The translations under genes and the position numbers were made by a program. From Leptospira mtsangambouensis (GTDB lineage: Bacteria > Spirochaetota > Leptospiria > Leptospirales > Leptospiraceae): a DNA stretch of 64,000 nucleotides. The notes under the pieces were generated by a model. That model ran no database searches, was not told the DNA's origin, and saw only the letters and a list, made by a program, of their open reading frames with translations. Positions 1 through 8,475 of this stretch are shown piece by piece; the first letter of the stretch is position 1; each line of letters opens with the position of its first letter. The stretch spans positions 1 to 64,000 of the forward strand of contig NZ_RQHK01000006.1 of assembly GCF_004770475.1 (NCBI RefSeq), written 5' to 3'.

Positions 1-185
1 GCACCTGGGGTCAGGTTTTGGGAAGATGTAGGTGATCCACCGACAAGGCCAAATAGAAAAGCAAATAGACTAAAGTCAGTTTGGTTGCTGCCTGTGGGAA
101 AGATTCCTACACAATGAGTATAGGAAATCAATAGAAAGCAGAATAGGGTTAGTTTTTTTCGCATAACAGGAAGCCATTGTAACAT
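1..185 (-). CDS. Partial lipoprotein, N-terminus only
   Basis: Only the first ~61 codons lie in the window; the gene continues beyond base 1. The start at 185 is preceded by GGAAAAT. A second in-frame ATG at 164 (MRKKLTLF) is also possible. The N-terminus has a basic segment, a hydrophobic stretch (LTLFCFLLISY) and a Cys in the context SYTHC, which fits the loose lipobox of spirochaete lipoproteins. The remaining sequence is Ser/Thr/Gly-rich with no recognisable domain. Function unknown; an envelope location is inferred. Confidence 0.55.
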   Translation of the reverse strand, partial: MLQWLPVMRKKLTLFCFLLISYTHCVGIFPTGSNQTDFSLFAFLFGLVGGSPTSSQNLTPG

Positions 186-384
186 ATTTTCCAAATAATA
201 TTCGGAAATGATAATATGGGTTTGAACTTGGGATGCGGACAACTAATTTTCATTAGTTTGTCTAAAAAGTGAACTTTTACCGCTAAAAACGTTCTGGAAA
301 GTATTTTCCAACGATTCTAACGGTTTTCTGGTTTATGTCTAACAGTTGTAATGGTAAAAGATTTTTTCCATTTAGGCTTTCGCC

Positions 385-2016
385 TTAGTAGCTGCCTCCG
401 CTACCGCCCCCGCCAGAGGAACCTCCACCAAAACTTCCGCCACCACCACCTCCTCCTCCGCCAGAGGAACCGCCGGAGCTACTCTTTTGTTTTTTGGGAA
501 TGGTTTCGTATTCGGTAGCACTGTGTTTGCAATGGGCACAAGTTCGTTTCACTTCCACTTTACCGGAACTGCTATAAGTTGCTTCCGAAAGGATACGGCT
601 GGATTTACAAACAAAGGTTTCAAACTTACAGTCGGGACAAGATTTAATTTTTGGAAAAGAAGTTCCTTTGTAAATGTATTCTGGATTGATGTTGGGAAAT
701 TTTAAAATGGCATTGGAATGGCAACTTGGGCATACCCAAACATCATAATCAATCGAATTGACAATTTCTTCAGATACCTGTCCTTCCGACAAATGTTTGT
801 TATCTGCTTCTTCAGAAAGTTTTGTCATTGTAGTTCCACATTTTTTACATTTTCTGGGAATATTTCGAATGGATTGCAAACGTTCCATTAACTTACGCAT
901 TCGTAAGTCGCCCCAAAAAATAAAAAATATAATGATACTAGCAATGATAAGAACGATAGACACGGGAAATAACGCATCGTCCAAAACCAAAGAAAGGAGA
1001 GTGATGGCAATGATGACAGGACTAATCACAATTCCATAAAACAAAATGAAATCAGTTTTGTGAACAATATGATACTTTGCTGTAGGGGAAGGTGTGAACC
1101 AAACCACAATCCTTTGGAATAAATTTAAAAATACAAAAAGGGCAAGGTAACCTAATATAAAATATTTTTTATTACGAAGTGATTCTTCTTTTTCGATTCT
1201 TTCCAGTTCGGTAAATTTTTCGTTTAAAAGTCTTGATTCTTCATCGTTTAAAAAATAATTATTCGTGGTATTGTATCGGTCAACAGTATCTTCTAAAATT
1301 CTTTTTTCATCATCTGTTAGTTGTGAATAGGATTTGCCTTGGTAATCATATTCGTCCGTTCTTTTGGATTCATTTGGTGTATCGTTATTTGAAGGATAGG
1401 TACTGGCATCTGTAACATAGTCGGTTGTCGCTCCATTCGAAACTAAATCTTCTACCGCCAACTCAGGATGGTTTAATTTACTAATGATGGCAGACACTGT
1501 GTCCGCATGTCCCTTTTGAAAGTTATCTTCTTTAAAGGAAGGAATGGTGTATGTATCGATGATTCGTTTGATAGTGACATCAGGAAGGTCACCTTCCATC
1601 CCATACCCAGTTTCAATTTCTATACGACGTTGGTCGATGACATGTAAAATCAGGATTCCATTGTCTTTTCCTTTTTTTCCAATTTTCCAGTGATTGATAA
1701 GTGCAACAGCAAAGTCTTTTGGTACATAACTTCCGATGGTTGGCAAAGTCACTACTGCAATTTCTACTCCAGATTTTGCTTCTTCAGCATTGATCATTTG
1801 GTCAATGGACGCAGTGTCTGTTAAAACACCGGCGCTGTCTTCTACCCAACTGTTCCGAACTGTTTTGGGGTTTGGGACTTTGGCGACAAGTGTGTCGATG
1901 GGCTCCTCGTTGGATGGGGAACATTGAAAGCAAAGAGAGACCAAAAGAAATGGAATGAGCAAAGAAAAAATGAATTTTGGAAAGAAATTGGTTTTTGATC
2001 GAAGTGGAAATTTCAC
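385..2016 (-). CDS. TPM-domain membrane protein with zinc-ribbon-like Cys pairs and glycine-rich tail
   Basis: 543 residues from a GTG start. A basic N-terminus and hydrophobic segment end in a Cys (SLCFQC), so it is exported and possibly lipidated. Residues ~60-180 match the TPM (TPM_phosphatase/YgcG) fold: WKIGKKGKDNGILIL, IEIETGYGMEGDLPD and the following conserved helices. Two membrane segments follow (~285-305 and ~325-365). Then come four CxxC-type pairs (CKKC, CPSC, CPDC, CAHC, about 385-500), a probable zinc ribbon, and a 32-residue Gly/Ser tail like those of YgcG proteins. TPM proteins are associated with the envelope, in some cases with photosystem II repair or phosphatase activity, but the role here is unknown. 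The Cys-rich insertion before the Gly tail is unusual. No clear ribosome site precedes the GTG, so the start is less certain than the gene. Confidence 0.8.
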   Translation of the reverse strand: MKFPLRSKTNFFPKFIFSLLIPFLLVSLCFQCSPSNEEPIDTLVAKVPNPKTVRNSWVEDSAGVLTDTASIDQMINAEEAKSGVEIAVVTLPTIGSYVPKDFAVALINHWKIGKKGKDNGILILHVIDQRRIEIETGYGMEGDLPDVTIKRIIDTYTIPSFKEDNFQKGHADTVSAIISKLNHPELAVEDLVSNGATTDYVTDASTYPSNNDTPNESKRTDEYDYQGKSYSQLTDDEKRILEDTVDRYNTTNNYFLNDEESRLLNEKFTELERIEKEESLRNKKYFILGYLALFVFLNLFQRIVVWFTPSPTAKYHIVHKTDFILFYGIVISPVIIAITLLSLVLDDALFPVSIVLIIASIIIFFIFWGDLRMRKLMERLQSIRNIPRKCKKCGTTMTKLSEEADNKHLSEGQVSEEIVNSIDYDVWVCPSCHSNAILKFPNINPEYIYKGTSFPKIKSCPDCKFETFVCKSSRILSEATYSSSGKVEVKRTCAHCKHSATEYETIPKKQKSSSGGSSGGGGGGGGGSFGGGSSGGGGSGGSY

Positions 2017-2150
2017 GATCTAGAGAAATTAAACGAAACTGGTAGAGTTGTCAAGTATGTGTTTAGAAGTTAAATAGAATTGTATGCGAAGTGAAGTTAC
2101 AGTATATTCGAAGAATTTTCGATAGAAGGCAAATTAAAATCAAATTTATA

Positions 2151-2960
2151 CTATGGAGGAGGACAAACAGAGCAATAGAAACTAATCAATCTAGGAGAAA
2201 GCGACTTACCAGATTGTGATTTAATACCTGAACCTAGGTAAATAGAATAGTAATTCCCTGAGCTAATACCGTCAAAATAAGAAATTGAAAACTGATTTGT
2301 ATTGAACGCTATCGTGGAATAAAATGATATAGGTGGATTCGTGATTATGTTGGAAGCGATCCATGCTGCTTGGTCTGAAACTAAGTTGTCTAAGGTTTCT
2401 GTGAAAATAAAAGTAAAAGTTGTTGGTGTTGACATTCTAGTTTCGTTCTGGCTTGGGCTCGAACTGATCATATCCAAATATGCCGGTGTGATTCCTTTTT
2501 CATAAAATTCTACATTCAATACGTCTGGGCCACTTAATGACTTATTTGTGATCATTGATGATCCAGGAAATGGAATCGAAATAGTAAACGTAAACAACTC
2601 ACTACCTGATTGGTCCACACGAATCTTTGTTTCTCCTGTACTTAAAATCAAATAAAACCTTCCTCCTTCATTTAATAACATTGTATTCGTGAGGCCATCT
2701 AATTGATTGGTTCGACTAATGATTGTTATGGTTGCTCCGACTGCAGCTACACCATTTGCATCGACGATCTGGCCAGTGATTTGGACGGTTTTCGGCGCAG
2801 CAAGCACTGACGCTACCCCGAGCAGAGTGACAGGGCTAGTCTCTTCTGTGATATCTGGATTCACAACCAATTGCACCGCTGGATTGAAATAACAATTCCC
2901 GAGCACCATCCATAAACCTAAAATCATCGAAAATGTTGATAAACTAGGTCGTGGTTTCAT
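2151..2960 (-). CDS. Putative lipoprotein with Ig-like (Big_5-type) C-terminal domain
   Basis: 269 residues. The ATG has GGAG seven bases upstream. The signal peptide ends in LGNC, a plausible lipobox, followed by YFNP. Residues ~58-130 resemble a carboxypeptidase-regulatory or transthyretin-like fold (ITGQIVDANGVAAVGATITI, then GGRFYLIL). Residues ~165-265 resemble the SbsA/Big_5 Ig-like domain (SPSQNETRMSTPTTFTFIFTE; SGKSLSPRLISF). It is clearly paralogous to the next gene upstream (3129-4004): both share NCYFNP, ITGQI..NGVA, GGRFYL and SGK/TGKxLSPR. Likely an outer-membrane or periplasmic surface lipoprotein of unknown ligand. Confidence 0.75.
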   Translation of the reverse strand: MKPRPSLSTFSMILGLWMVLGNCYFNPAVQLVVNPDITEETSPVTLLGVASVLAAPKTVQITGQIVDANGVAAVGATITIISRTNQLDGLTNTMLLNEGGRFYLILSTGETKIRVDQSGSELFTFTISIPFPGSSMITNKSLSGPDVLNVEFYEKGITPAYLDMISSSPSQNETRMSTPTTFTFIFTETLDNLVSDQAAWIASNIITNPPISFYSTIAFNTNQFSISYFDGISSGNYYSIYLGSGIKSQSGKSLSPRLISFYCSVCPPP

Positions 2961-3128
2961 ATGATTTCTCCAGAAAAAGAAAGGATTGTTTCGGAAATGG
3001 GAATCTCTCTTAGGTTTCAGAACCCAAGAGACAAATTGTATAAAAATCCTGAATGTTTGGCAAGAAATTTATTGATAAAGTTTGGTGTTGGTATGGTTGA
3101 AAATACCAATTGCTTAACGATAAAACCC

Positions 3129-4004
3129 TTAATAAAAGACACAATTAACTGAAGGCGTATAACAAAATCTAACAGCACGCGGAGATAATAACTTTCCGGT
3201 GGCAGATTTGATATTGGAAGTGAATGCGATAAAATGTTGAGTATTAGGTGTAAATCCTTCCGCGCCACTAAATATGAGCTGGTTCCCTGATACGCTAGGA
3301 TTTAGGTAACCTACACTGGTAGCAGGTATAATCAATACTGAATTAGGCATCCAACTTACATCTTCTGAATCAACACTCGCTGGAGGTTCACTGAATTCTA
3401 AAACCAAAGGATTGGGAGATTTTCCCAAGTTAGCATTGTGTATGTTCACTTCAGTGACTCCTCCTTCTAGATAAAAGACCCTTACTAAGTCAAAAAAGTT
3501 AGGTGGTTCTGTCCCACTCACGGCATTTAGGTTAGAAATTTCAAGTCCTAAAGGTGCTCCATTAGTTCCTATGCCGATATCCGTTGGGCTTGTAACCATC
3601 AGGATCAGTGTAAAAAATGGATTCCCGTTTTGCAAAACTTGGTAACTAGTAGAACCAGTTTGAAATGGTAAATAGAATCTCCCTCCTGAATCAGTAGTGT
3701 AAGGTGGCATAGCTAATTTACCTTGAAACGAAGGGAGAGATGGAAGTAAAACAAGTCCAGAGATTGCAACTCCATTTTGATCTCGGATTTGGCCGGTGAT
3801 GAGTAGGTCAGAAGTTTCCGCTGCAATCCCAACTAACCCAAGTGCAGCTAAGGAACCATTCTCTTCCTTTTCTACTGGATTCAAAATCCCATTCACAACT
3901 GGGTTGAAATAACAATTCTGAAAAAAAGAAAACAATAGAAATAACAATCCAGTCGACATTTTGAATCGCATTGCTTGTAATACTTGAAAGTAAGTAGATT
4001 TCAT
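3129..4004 (-). CDS. Putative lipoprotein, paralogue of the 2151-2960 product
   Basis: 291 residues. The start at 4004 has a weak AGG upstream; Met12 (MRFKMS) is an alternative without a better ribosome site. The hydrophobic segment ends in FFQNC, then YFNP, as in its neighbour. The order of parts is the same: a short spacer, a carboxypeptidase-regulatory-like unit (LLITGQIRDQNGVAISGLV ... GGRFYLPF), and a Big_5-like Ig unit ending SATGKLLSPRAVRF. The two genes lie in tandem with 168 bp between them, so they probably arose by duplication. Envelope role inferred; no enzymatic motif is visible. Confidence 0.75.
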   Translation of the reverse strand: MKSTYFQVLQAMRFKMSTGLLFLLFSFFQNCYFNPVVNGILNPVEKEENGSLAALGLVGIAAETSDLLITGQIRDQNGVAISGLVLLPSLPSFQGKLAMPPYTTDSGGRFYLPFQTGSTSYQVLQNGNPFFTLILMVTSPTDIGIGTNGAPLGLEISNLNAVSGTEPPNFFDLVRVFYLEGGVTEVNIHNANLGKSPNPLVLEFSEPPASVDSEDVSWMPNSVLIIPATSVGYLNPSVSGNQLIFSGAEGFTPNTQHFIAFTSNIKSATGKLLSPRAVRFCYTPSVNCVFY

Positions 4005-4022
4005 TTCAGTCGACCTGTTCGA

Positions 4023-4844
4023 TTATCTTTTCTTCTTCAAAGTTTCTAAATCTTTTTCAAGTTGTTCTAACTCGTATTTTTCTTCTGCTTCTTTCAGTTC
4101 TTGTTCTGTTTTGATTTGTTCAACAGCTTCATCTTTGATGCGTTTGATTTCAGAGTCAGACACCATACGATAACCGCTTCCTTCACAAACATCAACGACA
4201 ATGGTTTTGCGTGTGATTGTGATCAGAAATCCACCAAGGAGCGTAATTGCCATGTCTCCCCAAGTGGATGTTTGTTTGATGCGAACGGGACGATTGTCTT
4301 TAGGAAGTAATACATCCCAATTTGGTTCTTTGAAACGGAGAGCACCAAACAACCAAAAGTATTCTGGATAAGATTGGAAAGCTTGGCATTTTGCTGAATC
4401 AGGTGCAAGTGTGATCATATTGCCATCGGCAACAGATCCAAGTACGAAGGAATCACGTAAGCTATGTGTGACCACTTCACCACCTTCTTGGTTCGCCTTT
4501 CTTTCCGATTCTTGTCTCATCAATTCATCTCTGCGTTTACGAATCTCCTCTTGTTTGGCGGCGATGGCTTTTTCTTTTTCGGATTTTCTTTTTTCTTCTT
4601 CTTCTCTACGGATGATTTCTTCTTCAGATTCAGCAATGTCTTTGTAGATAATCTTTAGAACGGTTTTTTTGGAAATCACCATATGTTTTCCGTTTTGTGT
4701 GTCTACTTCAACACTATCCACATTCTGATTGGTGATCACACCTTTAATGGACTTTCCTTGTTTCAAGAGAATTGTTTGTACAGCAGCCAATGGGGAAATG
4801 ATACAAAAAATAAATACAATGAGAGTCAGGTGTTTGTTTCGCAT
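4023..4844 (-). CDS. Exported coiled-coil protein of unknown function
   Basis: The open frame extends upstream to 4979, but I choose the ATG at 4844. It begins a typical signal peptide (MRNKHLTLIVFIFCIISPLAA) with GGACCTT upstream, and the extension has no export character. The mature part starts with a short beta-rich region (ILLKQGKSIKGVITNQNVDSVEV), a pattern frequent in Leptospira exported proteins. It continues with a highly charged coiled coil (EEEIIRREEEEKRK...), then a ~100-residue segment containing a hydrophobic stretch (WGDMAITLLGGFLITITRKTIVVDVC). It ends with a second Glu/Lys coiled coil. 273 residues. No family with a known reaction was recognised. Confidence 0.7.
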   Translation of the reverse strand: MRNKHLTLIVFIFCIISPLAAVQTILLKQGKSIKGVITNQNVDSVEVDTQNGKHMVISKKTVLKIIYKDIAESEEEIIRREEEEKRKSEKEKAIAAKQEEIRKRRDELMRQESERKANQEGGEVVTHSLRDSFVLGSVADGNMITLAPDSAKCQAFQSYPEYFWLFGALRFKEPNWDVLLPKDNRPVRIKQTSTWGDMAITLLGGFLITITRKTIVVDVCEGSGYRMVSDSEIKRIKDEAVEQIKTEQELKEAEEKYELEQLEKDLETLKKKR

Positions 4845-5110
4845 AGTGAAGGTCCGTTCTAGTATTTTCCCTATATTATTAGGATTTAGAATCATTTGCA
4901 ATTCCGAATTTTCCCGTTTAGCAGAAATACTTCGAGAAATTGGGATCAATTTGGAAAGAATCGGAATGCCACCAAACATTCCCCATTCGGAGTTTGAAAG
5001 AACTTGCCTCAGGTTCGGCCCATAAATTAGTATATTGCATTGTTTAATTGTGATTGAGTCTCCAACATGTTTCCTTTTACCAAAGAAGGACTTGGGAGCA
5101 AGCAGGTGGG

Positions 5111-6406
5111 ATGAAAGAAGATCAAAAAATGCATAAAGTTCTACATTCTGTTCATTTATGGGGCATTGCTGTAGGACTTGTCATTTCGGGTGATTATTTT
5201 GGTTGGAACTTTGGATGGTCCAAGGCAAGTTTTTGGGAATTTGGTTTTGCGGTTGTTCTTGTGGCTACTTTTTACGTACTCTTTGCACTATGTTTTACTG
5301 AACTTGCGGCAAGCATTCCACAATCAGGTGGCCCATCTGCTTATGCAAAACGGGCATTAGGAGATTTGTTTGGACTGATTACAGGTTATTTAGTTCTTGT
5401 TGAATTTTTGTTAGCCCCACCTGCCATTGCTTCGGCCCTCGGGGGATACATTCATTTTCTATTCCCCATTATACCTGCGTTTGGTGCTGGTATCGTTATG
5501 TTCTGTTTGTTGTTATTAATCAACTTAACCGGAATCAAACAAACAGCTCGATTTGAACTTCTGGTGACCCTCGTCGCAGTATTTGGCCTTTTGTTGTATT
5601 TGGCATTTTTAACACCGCATGTATCATTTGAAAAATTGCCCAATCTACCAAACGTTCATTCGATTGTTTGGAGTTCTGTTTTTCTTTCCATTCCTTTTGC
5701 CATTTGGTTTTTTTTAGCTGTGGAAGGAGTGGCTTTGGCTGCAGAAGAAGTGAGAAATCCGGCTAGAGATATACCCATTGGATATACTGCAGGAATCTTC
5801 ACTCTACTTTGTTTGGCGGGATTTATTTTCGTATTTACGGCAGCAGTTGTTGATACAAAAGAAATCTCTGAATTGGATTATCCCTTATCTTATGTATTAC
5901 AAAAGTTATACGGAAAAGATCAAATTTGGCCTTTTGTGTTTACCTTTATCGGTTTGTTTGGATTGGTTGCTTCTTTATTTGGAATCATACTTGGAAACTC
6001 TCGACTGATTTATGCGATGGCCAAAGAAGGTTATTTACCCAATTATCTATCTAAGCTGAGCAAAGGTTCCCTCGTTCCACAAAATGCTGTATTAAGTGGA
6101 GGAGTTCTTGGGATTTTTTGTATGAGTTTTTTAGATACTGCGGAACTTATCACTATATCTGCGTTAGGTGCTTGTGGCATGTATCTATTTAGCCTAATCT
6201 CTTATTTTGTTTTGCGAAAAAAAGAACCGTTGATGCCAAGGCCGTACAAGGCTCCTTTTTACCCTGTTTTGCCTGGCATTGCCCTTGGATTGGGAATTGT
6301 GGCTTGCGGATCGGTTTCATTCGCAGAACCTTATTTGGCAATTGGAGTTGTTGTTTTTGGTTTTTTATTGGGGTTTGGGTATTTATGGAAACAAAAAAGG
6401 AACTAA
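5111..6406 (+). CDS. APC-family permease, ethanolamine-permease-like
   Basis: 431 residues from the ATG at 5111; the frame is open from a TTG at 5054, but the upstream residues are polar and untypical. About 12 hydrophobic segments are seen. The first block (HLWGIAVGLVISGDYFGWNFGW) and the ELAASIPQSGGPSAYAKRALG block match APC-superfamily amino-acid/polyamine/organocation permeases, and most resemble ethanolamine permeases (TIGR00908 type). The GDYFGWNFG motif is characteristic of that group. It would import ethanolamine or a related amine across the inner membrane. No ethanolamine ammonia-lyase genes lie nearby, so the substrate is inferred from family only. Its stop overlaps that of the convergent cyclase gene by 4 bp. 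Confidence 0.85.
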   Translation: MKEDQKMHKVLHSVHLWGIAVGLVISGDYFGWNFGWSKASFWEFGFAVVLVATFYVLFALCFTELAASIPQSGGPSAYAKRALGDLFGLITGYLVLVEFLLAPPAIASALGGYIHFLFPIIPAFGAGIVMFCLLLLINLTGIKQTARFELLVTLVAVFGLLLYLAFLTPHVSFEKLPNLPNVHSIVWSSVFLSIPFAIWFFLAVEGVALAAEEVRNPARDIPIGYTAGIFTLLCLAGFIFVFTAAVVDTKEISELDYPLSYVLQKLYGKDQIWPFVFTFIGLFGLVASLFGIILGNSRLIYAMAKEGYLPNYLSKLSKGSLVPQNAVLSGGVLGIFCMSFLDTAELITISALGACGMYLFSLISYFVLRKKEPLMPRPYKAPFYPVLPGIALGLGIVACGSVSFAEPYLAIGVVVFGFLLGFGYLWKQKRN

Positions 6407-8475
6407 GATCCAAATTCCATCTTTGTTCTTTCTTTGGATTCGTGACAACGTTCTAAAAATAACCTCGAGACCGAATCATCGGGGTTTTTATCTAATAATT
6501 TAGAAAACCCATCAATGGCTTCTTTAAAATCATCCCTGCGGAATGCATCCAGGGCCAAGGTGTACTCGTCTTTGATTGCGATAAGCCTTGATGCTTTGTC
6601 TGGTTCATATCCATCTAAAACTTCTACAACGAAAACGGATTCTGTTTTTCCTTTGATTGCCACTCGGTCAAGCAATCGGTAGTGGTATCCGAGTCCTTCC
6701 GATGCTTCGATAAAAGTATCTGCACTGATGACAATACGAGAAGAAAAGAGTTTAGTAATTCCTTCTATGCGAGATGCGAGGTTGACTGCATCAGAGATAA
6801 CGGTTCCTTCCATTCTTTTGTGTTCACCTAAGATTCCTAAGGTGAGATTTCCGGTATGGATTCCAATTCCAACTTCGATGGGGATGTATCCACAATTGGC
6901 TCTGTGTCCGTTATAAATACGAATGGCATCTTGCATTTCGACCGCCGCTTTTACCGCATCATTGATGTCATACGGAAATAGTGCCATCACCGCATCGCCA
7001 ATAAATTTATCAATAAACCCGTTGTTGTGTCGAATGATAGGTCCAACCCTTTGGAGGTAACTATTTAAAAAATCAAAGTTTTCTTTTGGTGTAAGTGTTT
7101 CTGAAAATTCGGTAAAAGATCGAATGTCGGCAAACAGAATGGTCATTCTTTTTTGTACTTGGTCACCTAAGTCTACATACCGGATATCGGATTTGCCTAA
7201 GTGATACAAAAATTCTGTTGGAACAAAACGACTGAAGGAATTACTAAGTTGTTTCTGTTCTTGAGCAAATTCTAGAGTTTTTGTCATAGTTTGGCGAACG
7301 TTTCGTCCAAAGGTCATGACTTGCAAAAAAACGAATATTACGACACTTGCGGGTGCAACATACATCGTACGGATATAAGATTCGGCATGTAGGACATCAT
7401 TGGTAGCAGCAGCAAGAACCAAAAGCATTCCGAATAACAATGGTTTGGATTCCATTCTTTTTTTTGTATAAGCTCGATACAAATAAATAAATATAATGAT
7501 TCCATTTGCCACAAATGCAATGGGATATATGGATGCAGTTTCAGTAAAATAAACTGGCGGTAACAAAAGGCCAATGGTTAAAATAGAGGATAGAGTATAA
7601 AAGAAAGTCCCCATTCGTTTTGAAAAATCTTCGGGAAAAATGGTATAAAAATAATGATATAAAAGAGGTGCTGACCAGTACCAAGAAAGGTATTCCAAGC
7701 GTAATAATATCCAATAGGGAACATCTATAAATTCTATTAGAATTCGTTCTCCCGTTGAAATGGTTCTAAGTAATACCGCCAATGAAAACAAAAAGATACC
7801 AATTGTGTGTTTTCCATCGCGATTGTAGAAATACATAACTAAAAAGAAAAAACCAACAAAAGCAAGAACAGATGATAACATGGTTTCGTTGATCTTTCGT
7901 TTGGTGAGTCGACTTTCTGCTTTAGTGTAAGTGGAAATGACAATATCGTTCCAAATCCCTCCTTTTCTATGTACATAATTTGCAACATAGAGATCGATAG
8001 TGATATCTGAAGTTTCTGGTAATATGACTACAGTGGATTTGACTTGTGGAATGTATTCGTTTGGATTGGGTCCAGGTTTACCCGATCCACCTAAAAACTT
8101 TCCATTTGCATAAATAGCGTACGAAGTGTCCTGTTCGGGGACAGTCAATGCCATGGTCTCTTGTTGGTTGTCTGCAAGTTTTAATTTGATTCGAAAACTA
8201 GCATGTCCAAATCCACCAAGGGAACCATAATTCATTTTGTATCCGTTCCAATGTTTCGGAAGGCCAAGGAATAAATCGGAATCGGTTTCTTTTATTTCTG
8301 TAGGTGCCGTGTTCCAAAAGAATTTCCATTCCCCATTCAAAACAACAAAGGGTTCGTTCACAAAGGAATGGCGGCTTAGGTCTAAATATCCTTTCTCTGC
8401 TTCTGCTTTTACATTCCTTTCCTCTGAAAGACAACCGAGTTGGAATAAGATAAGAAAAAGAAAGAGTTTCTTCAT
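6403..8475 (-). CDS. 7TMR-DISM adenylate cyclase (complete class III catalytic domain)
   Basis: 690 residues. The lipoprotein-like N-terminus has Cys15 in LFQLGC. Residues ~30-185 form a beta-rich periplasmic domain like 7TMR-DISM extracellular domain 2. Residues ~195-390 contain seven hydrophobic helices. A short linker leads to a class III nucleotide cyclase domain (~435-610). All catalytic positions are present: metal-binding Asp450 (ILFADIRSF) and Asp494 (KFIGDAVM), adenine-type Lys490 and Thr558, and transition-state Asn565 and Arg569 (VNLASRI). It should form an active homodimer making cAMP in response to a periplasmic ligand. The C-terminal ~80 residues are TPR-like. Its ATG directly abuts the stop of the glutamate-synthase-like gene, so the two are probably co-transcribed. 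Confidence 0.9.
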   Translation of the reverse strand: MKKLFLFLILFQLGCLSEERNVKAEAEKGYLDLSRHSFVNEPFVVLNGEWKFFWNTAPTEIKETDSDLFLGLPKHWNGYKMNYGSLGGFGHASFRIKLKLADNQQETMALTVPEQDTSYAIYANGKFLGGSGKPGPNPNEYIPQVKSTVVILPETSDITIDLYVANYVHRKGGIWNDIVISTYTKAESRLTKRKINETMLSSVLAFVGFFFLVMYFYNRDGKHTIGIFLFSLAVLLRTISTGERILIEFIDVPYWILLRLEYLSWYWSAPLLYHYFYTIFPEDFSKRMGTFFYTLSSILTIGLLLPPVYFTETASIYPIAFVANGIIIFIYLYRAYTKKRMESKPLLFGMLLVLAAATNDVLHAESYIRTMYVAPASVVIFVFLQVMTFGRNVRQTMTKTLEFAQEQKQLSNSFSRFVPTEFLYHLGKSDIRYVDLGDQVQKRMTILFADIRSFTEFSETLTPKENFDFLNSYLQRVGPIIRHNNGFIDKFIGDAVMALFPYDINDAVKAAVEMQDAIRIYNGHRANCGYIPIEVGIGIHTGNLTLGILGEHKRMEGTVISDAVNLASRIEGITKLFSSRIVISADTFIEASEGLGYHYRLLDRVAIKGKTESVFVVEVLDGYEPDKASRLIAIKDEYTLALDAFRRDDFKEAIDGFSKLLDKNPDDSVSRLFLERCHESKERTKMEFGS

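Noticed and set aside
3017..3268. 83-codon minus-strand frame overlapping the end of the second lipoprotein gene
   Set aside because: No ribosome site and no family resemblance; most of it overlaps a better-supported gene in another frame.
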